From JBAZCI01 sp041671025 (GTDB lineage: Bacteria > Patescibacteriota > Patescibacteriia > UBA10025): DNA of 64,000 nt. Position 1 is the stretch's first letter; every line of letters starts with the position of its first letter. The stretch covers positions 1 to 64,000 of the forward strand of contig JBAZCI010000002.1 in NCBI GenBank assembly GCA_041671025.1, given 5' to 3'. Below the pieces are notes generated by a model. The model was not told where the DNA came from and made no database searches. It saw only the letters and a program-made list of their open reading frames with translations. Below, one piece after another: positions 61,984 through 64,000 of this stretch. Position numbers and translations under genes: made by a program.

Positions 61984-62568
61984 TTATTCGCCGCGTACCG
62001 CCTGTCCTCCAAGTATTTTTAACGCAGCACGAACACGCTGATCTACATCTTTAACCGTACCGCCAACTTCCGTAAGCGCGGATCGCGCCTGTTGAATCGT
62101 GTAGCCGAGCGCCACCAGGGCATTCACATCTTCTGCGGTAGGCTGTGCTTTCTTTTTGCCTCGTTCTTTTTTTTCAAAAGCGGCCTTAAGCTCAATCACC
62201 AGCCGCTCGGCCGTTTTCTTGCCGATCCCCGGAACCTCTTCGAGCGCCCCTGCGTCTCCCGCGGTGATTAATTCAATTAATTTTTCTACTGAACTTTTAC
62301 TTAATATACTCATCGCCGTCTTAGGACCGACAGTAGTGACATGTAATAACTTTTTGAATATTTCCAGCTCCTCAACGGTCAAAAATCCAAAAAGCTCCAT
62401 AAGATCCTCACGGACATTGAGATGCGTAAAAATATCGAGCCTGTCACCAACGGCATACTCTTCAATAAGAGACGGCAGGACGCACACCTGATAACCGACT
62501 CCCTGTGTATCAAGAATGATCCGTTTATCGGAAATATGGCGAATAACGCCGGAAAGATGAGCAATCAT
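61984..62568 (-). CDS. ruvA: Holliday junction branch migration protein RuvA
   Basis: RuvA binds four-way junctions and loads the RuvB motor. The 194 residues show the OB domain (MIAHLSGVIRHISDKRIILD, GVGYQVCVLPSL, HLNVREDLMELFGF), two helix-hairpin-helix motifs (LLHVTTVGPKTAMSILS, LEEVPGIGKKTAERLVIEL), and the C-terminal domain III (NALVALGYTIQQARSALTEV) that contacts RuvB. ruvB and ruvC are not adjacent. Confidence 0.97.
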   Translation of the reverse strand: MIAHLSGVIRHISDKRIILDTQGVGYQVCVLPSLIEEYAVGDRLDIFTHLNVREDLMELFGFLTVEELEIFKKLLHVTTVGPKTAMSILSKSSVEKLIELITAGDAGALEEVPGIGKKTAERLVIELKAAFEKKERGKKKAQPTAEDVNALVALGYTIQQARSALTEVGGTVKDVDQRVRAALKILGGQAVRGE

Positions 62569-62651
62569 ACTGTCAGTATATACAAAAAAGTAAAAAAAAT
62601 CGATGAACCGATTAACGATCCGGATTGCACAATTGTCGCAGTCGTTGCTAT

Positions 62652-63053
62652 CTATTCAGAAGAAGCCGGCACTTGTGGGGTAACTGTTTTGCGCAACTGC
62701 TGAAAAACCATGATGTACAGCGCGCATATGAGCACATCGATAATAGTCCCCAAATTCATCTGCGTCGAGAATATCGCTGAAGCAATTGAAAGAAGTGCGA
62801 CACCGATGGTGATCCACTGTGCCCAGCCGTATATCCGCCATACCGCAAACAGGGTAACCAGCAATACGATGATTTGTAAGAACAGGACGAGCAAAAATCC
62901 GGCTTTTGAGCTTATAGTGATTTCCCCCGAAACAACGACGACAAAAAAAGTAAAAACCAAAAGAATGACGCTGAGCGCGTACCATGCGACAGCGATAATC
63001 CATGATATAAACTGCCACCGAGTCCTCTTAATTTCGTCGATATGGAAGCGCAT
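62652..63053 (-). CDS. Four-helix membrane protein, unknown function
   Basis: A 133-residue protein. After a short basic start (MRFHIDEIKRTRWQF) come four helices (ISWIIAVAWYALSVILLVFT, AGFLLVLFLQIIVLLVTLFA, GWAQWITIGVALLSIASAIF, TIIDVLICALYIMVFQQL) and a Pro/Thr tail. No conserved motif or Shine-Dalgarno seen. It lies 83 bases upstream of ruvA. It may be a DUF of candidate-phyla bacteria. Confidence 0.65.
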   Translation of the reverse strand: MRFHIDEIKRTRWQFISWIIAVAWYALSVILLVFTFFVVVVSGEITISSKAGFLLVLFLQIIVLLVTLFAVWRIYGWAQWITIGVALLSIASAIFSTQMNLGTIIDVLICALYIMVFQQLRKTVTPQVPASSE

Positions 63054-63121
63054 AGGTTATGTGAAATGCCCCTTTAGCATATCATGAAATATGCATATTG
63101 ACCATGAATACTGACTCATTC

Positions 63122-63151
63122 TTGACGTATGCACCTATAGGATAGTAGGAT
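63122..63151 (+). promoter_or_regulatory. Candidate promoter of the AAA+ activator-like gene
   Basis: TTGACG 63122-63127, 18-base spacer, TAGGAT 63146-63151, 65 bases before the ATG. It has sigma70-like boxes, with no GG-N10-GC sigma54 element in the leader. Confidence 0.45.
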
Positions 63152-63215
63152 GACTTGAAAACTTCGCTTTTTTGAAAACGAAATACTACTCACTGTCCAA
63201 TAAAAAGGAGATCTC

Positions 63216-64000
63216 ATGAAAACTGAACTACCCCCTTTGCAGCGTATTGCAGAAGTGTTTCCCTACTTAGCCGAGCAATACACATCGCTGACGCACATCA
63301 CCAATACGCACGCTCCCGTGGTCCTGCGTGGAGAATCAGGAACAGGCAAAAGCCTGCTCGCCCAATGTATCCATGATGATAGTGCTCGTGCAACCTTTCG
63401 GTGCACCAAAAGAAACCTGTCACAAATTCCAAATGACCTGCTTCCGAGTGAGCTGTTCGGTCATATGCACGGTTCATTTAGCGGTTCTCGCAGGAATCGT
63501 ATTGGTCTGATCGAACATTGCAATCAAGGCACTCTCATCATCGAGGACTTCACGGAAATGTCGCCGCTAGCCCAGGCAATGCTTCTGCAATTTCTAGATG
63601 ATCGCACCATTTACCGAGTCGGGGAAAACGAACCACGCTCAATTGACGTACGCATTATTGTCACTACAAACAAAGATGTCCATGAAGCGATTGAAACCCG
63701 GCATCTCCGCGAAGACTTGTGGTTTCGTCTTTCTGTCGGTCATGAATTCACCCTCCCGCCCTTATGCGATATTCCGGGATGTCATCTAAAAAGTGTTCTT
63801 GCTCAAATGGTAAAAAACGTACGCGAAAGCGAACCACAATTTGGATGCAACGGTCACTTTGAGATTGATGACGCCGTTCTGGAATACGCGGCGCTTCATG
63901 TGCGAGGCAATTTCCGGGGGCTCCTGAAGCTGGCACACCACATTGCGCTTATAGATGCCGAGCACATAGGTTTTCATCAGTTACCGGATTGGCTGCGTTC
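63216..64000 (+). CDS. Sigma-54-activator-like AAA+ ATPase, incomplete at window edge
   Basis: At least 261 residues from ATG 63216 behind AAGGAG. Walker A is RGESGTGKSLLAQCIHDD at about residues 38-55. ELFGHMHGSFSGSRRNRIG corresponds to ELFGHexGAFTGA, but the sigma54-contacting loop is GSFSGS, not GAFTGA. Walker B is GTLIIEDFTEMSPLAQAMLL, then VRIIVTTNKDVHEAI and the arginine-finger region LREDLWFRLSV. It matches the central domain of NtrC-type activators or close relatives such as PspF or RtcR, with no receiver domain in front. The changed loop suggests a role other than sigma54 activation. Confidence 0.85.
   Translation, partial: MKTELPPLQRIAEVFPYLAEQYTSLTHITNTHAPVVLRGESGTGKSLLAQCIHDDSARATFRCTKRNLSQIPNDLLPSELFGHMHGSFSGSRRNRIGLIEHCNQGTLIIEDFTEMSPLAQAMLLQFLDDRTIYRVGENEPRSIDVRIIVTTNKDVHEAIETRHLREDLWFRLSVGHEFTLPPLCDIPGCHLKSVLAQMVKNVRESEPQFGCNGHFEIDDAVLEYAALHVRGNFRGLLKLAHHIALIDAEHIGFHQLPDWLR

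Overview
The window looks like a chromosomal segment of an uncultivated ultra-small bacterium of the Patescibacteria / Candidate Phyla Radiation, probably Parcubacteria-like. This is inferred from gene content, not from a marker-tree or database search. Supporting signs are compact, mostly unidirectional runs of housekeeping genes, many short membrane or lipoprotein genes with single signal peptides, calcium-binding type-3 repeats joined by Asn/Thr linkers, a polymer-forming cell-surface protein with a membrane tail, an orphan peptide-binding protein next to secG, FemAB and Mur-ligase genes without the rest of their pathways, and a single-chain Elp3. Standard genetic code fits all intact genes. 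There is no rRNA operon, CRISPR array, transposase or prophage. One 10-N scaffold gap sits inside uvrA (1831-1840).

Layout. 1-4.6 kb (minus): surface-polysaccharide-type membrane protein (cut by the window edge), a nucleotidyltransferase, a GIY-YIG protein and uvrA. 4.7-7.1 kb: two envelope proteins of unknown function with divergent promoters. 7.1-15 kb (plus): uvrC, secG, an oligopeptide-binding protein, tRNA-Leu(CAG), RNase J, a 2H phosphoesterase and trpS. 15.1-17.7 kb (minus): a secreted protein, then efp, and rpsR-ssb-rpsF behind a terminator-like leader. 17.7-26 kb: a Trm11-type RNA methylase, a small-RNA/micro-ORF locus, a VOC protein, ychF, a type-3-repeat surface protein, a zinc-ribbon NUDIX-folD-glyA operon and another NUDIX gene. 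25.3-29.8 kb: a run of singly transcribed accessory genes with clear promoters, Shine-Dalgarno sites and terminators, mixed with palindromic repeats. 30-33.3 kb: elp3 and a Trm9-like methyltransferase whose start codons overlap on opposite strands, and a polytopic membrane protein. 33.4-39.4 kb (plus): surface protein, phosphohexomutase, HAD phosphatase, murI and an aminotransferase. 39.5-43.5 kb (minus): recA, a RodZ-like gene and a frame-broken ftsK. 43.5-45.9 kb: a small accessory island between two 38-bp direct repeats. 46-53.2 kb (minus): rpoC and rpoB. 53.6-57.8 kb (minus): a MurE-type ligase, a YjdF-like membrane protein, small envelope proteins, and metK under a SAM-I riboswitch. 58-59.9 kb: an AT-rich three-gene island next to tRNA-Arg(CCG). 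60.2-63 kb (minus): sugar nucleotidyltransferase, FemAB-type protein, ruvA and a membrane protein. 63.2-64 kb (plus): an incomplete sigma-54-activator-like AAA+ ATPase.

How the parts fit. Repair and recombination are represented by uvrA, uvrC, recA and ruvA; the expression core by rpoB, rpoC, rpsF, rpsR, efp, trpS, ychF, RNase J and two tRNAs. One-carbon/SAM metabolism is represented by folD, glyA and metK, with metK predicted to be shut off by SAM. Envelope building is represented by the Mur ligase, murI, FemAB, FtsK and the RodZ-like protein. The most interesting points are the Elp3/Trm9-like pair, which predicts a eukaryote-like wobble-uridine pathway in a bacterium; the SAM-I switch; the structured RNA/micro-ORF unit near 19 kb; the rpsF leader attenuator; the direct-repeat-bounded island; and two broken genes, ftsK and a secreted protein with an internal TAA. 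At least four families of palindromic intergenic repeats occur, and two of them have been drawn into apparent gene starts.
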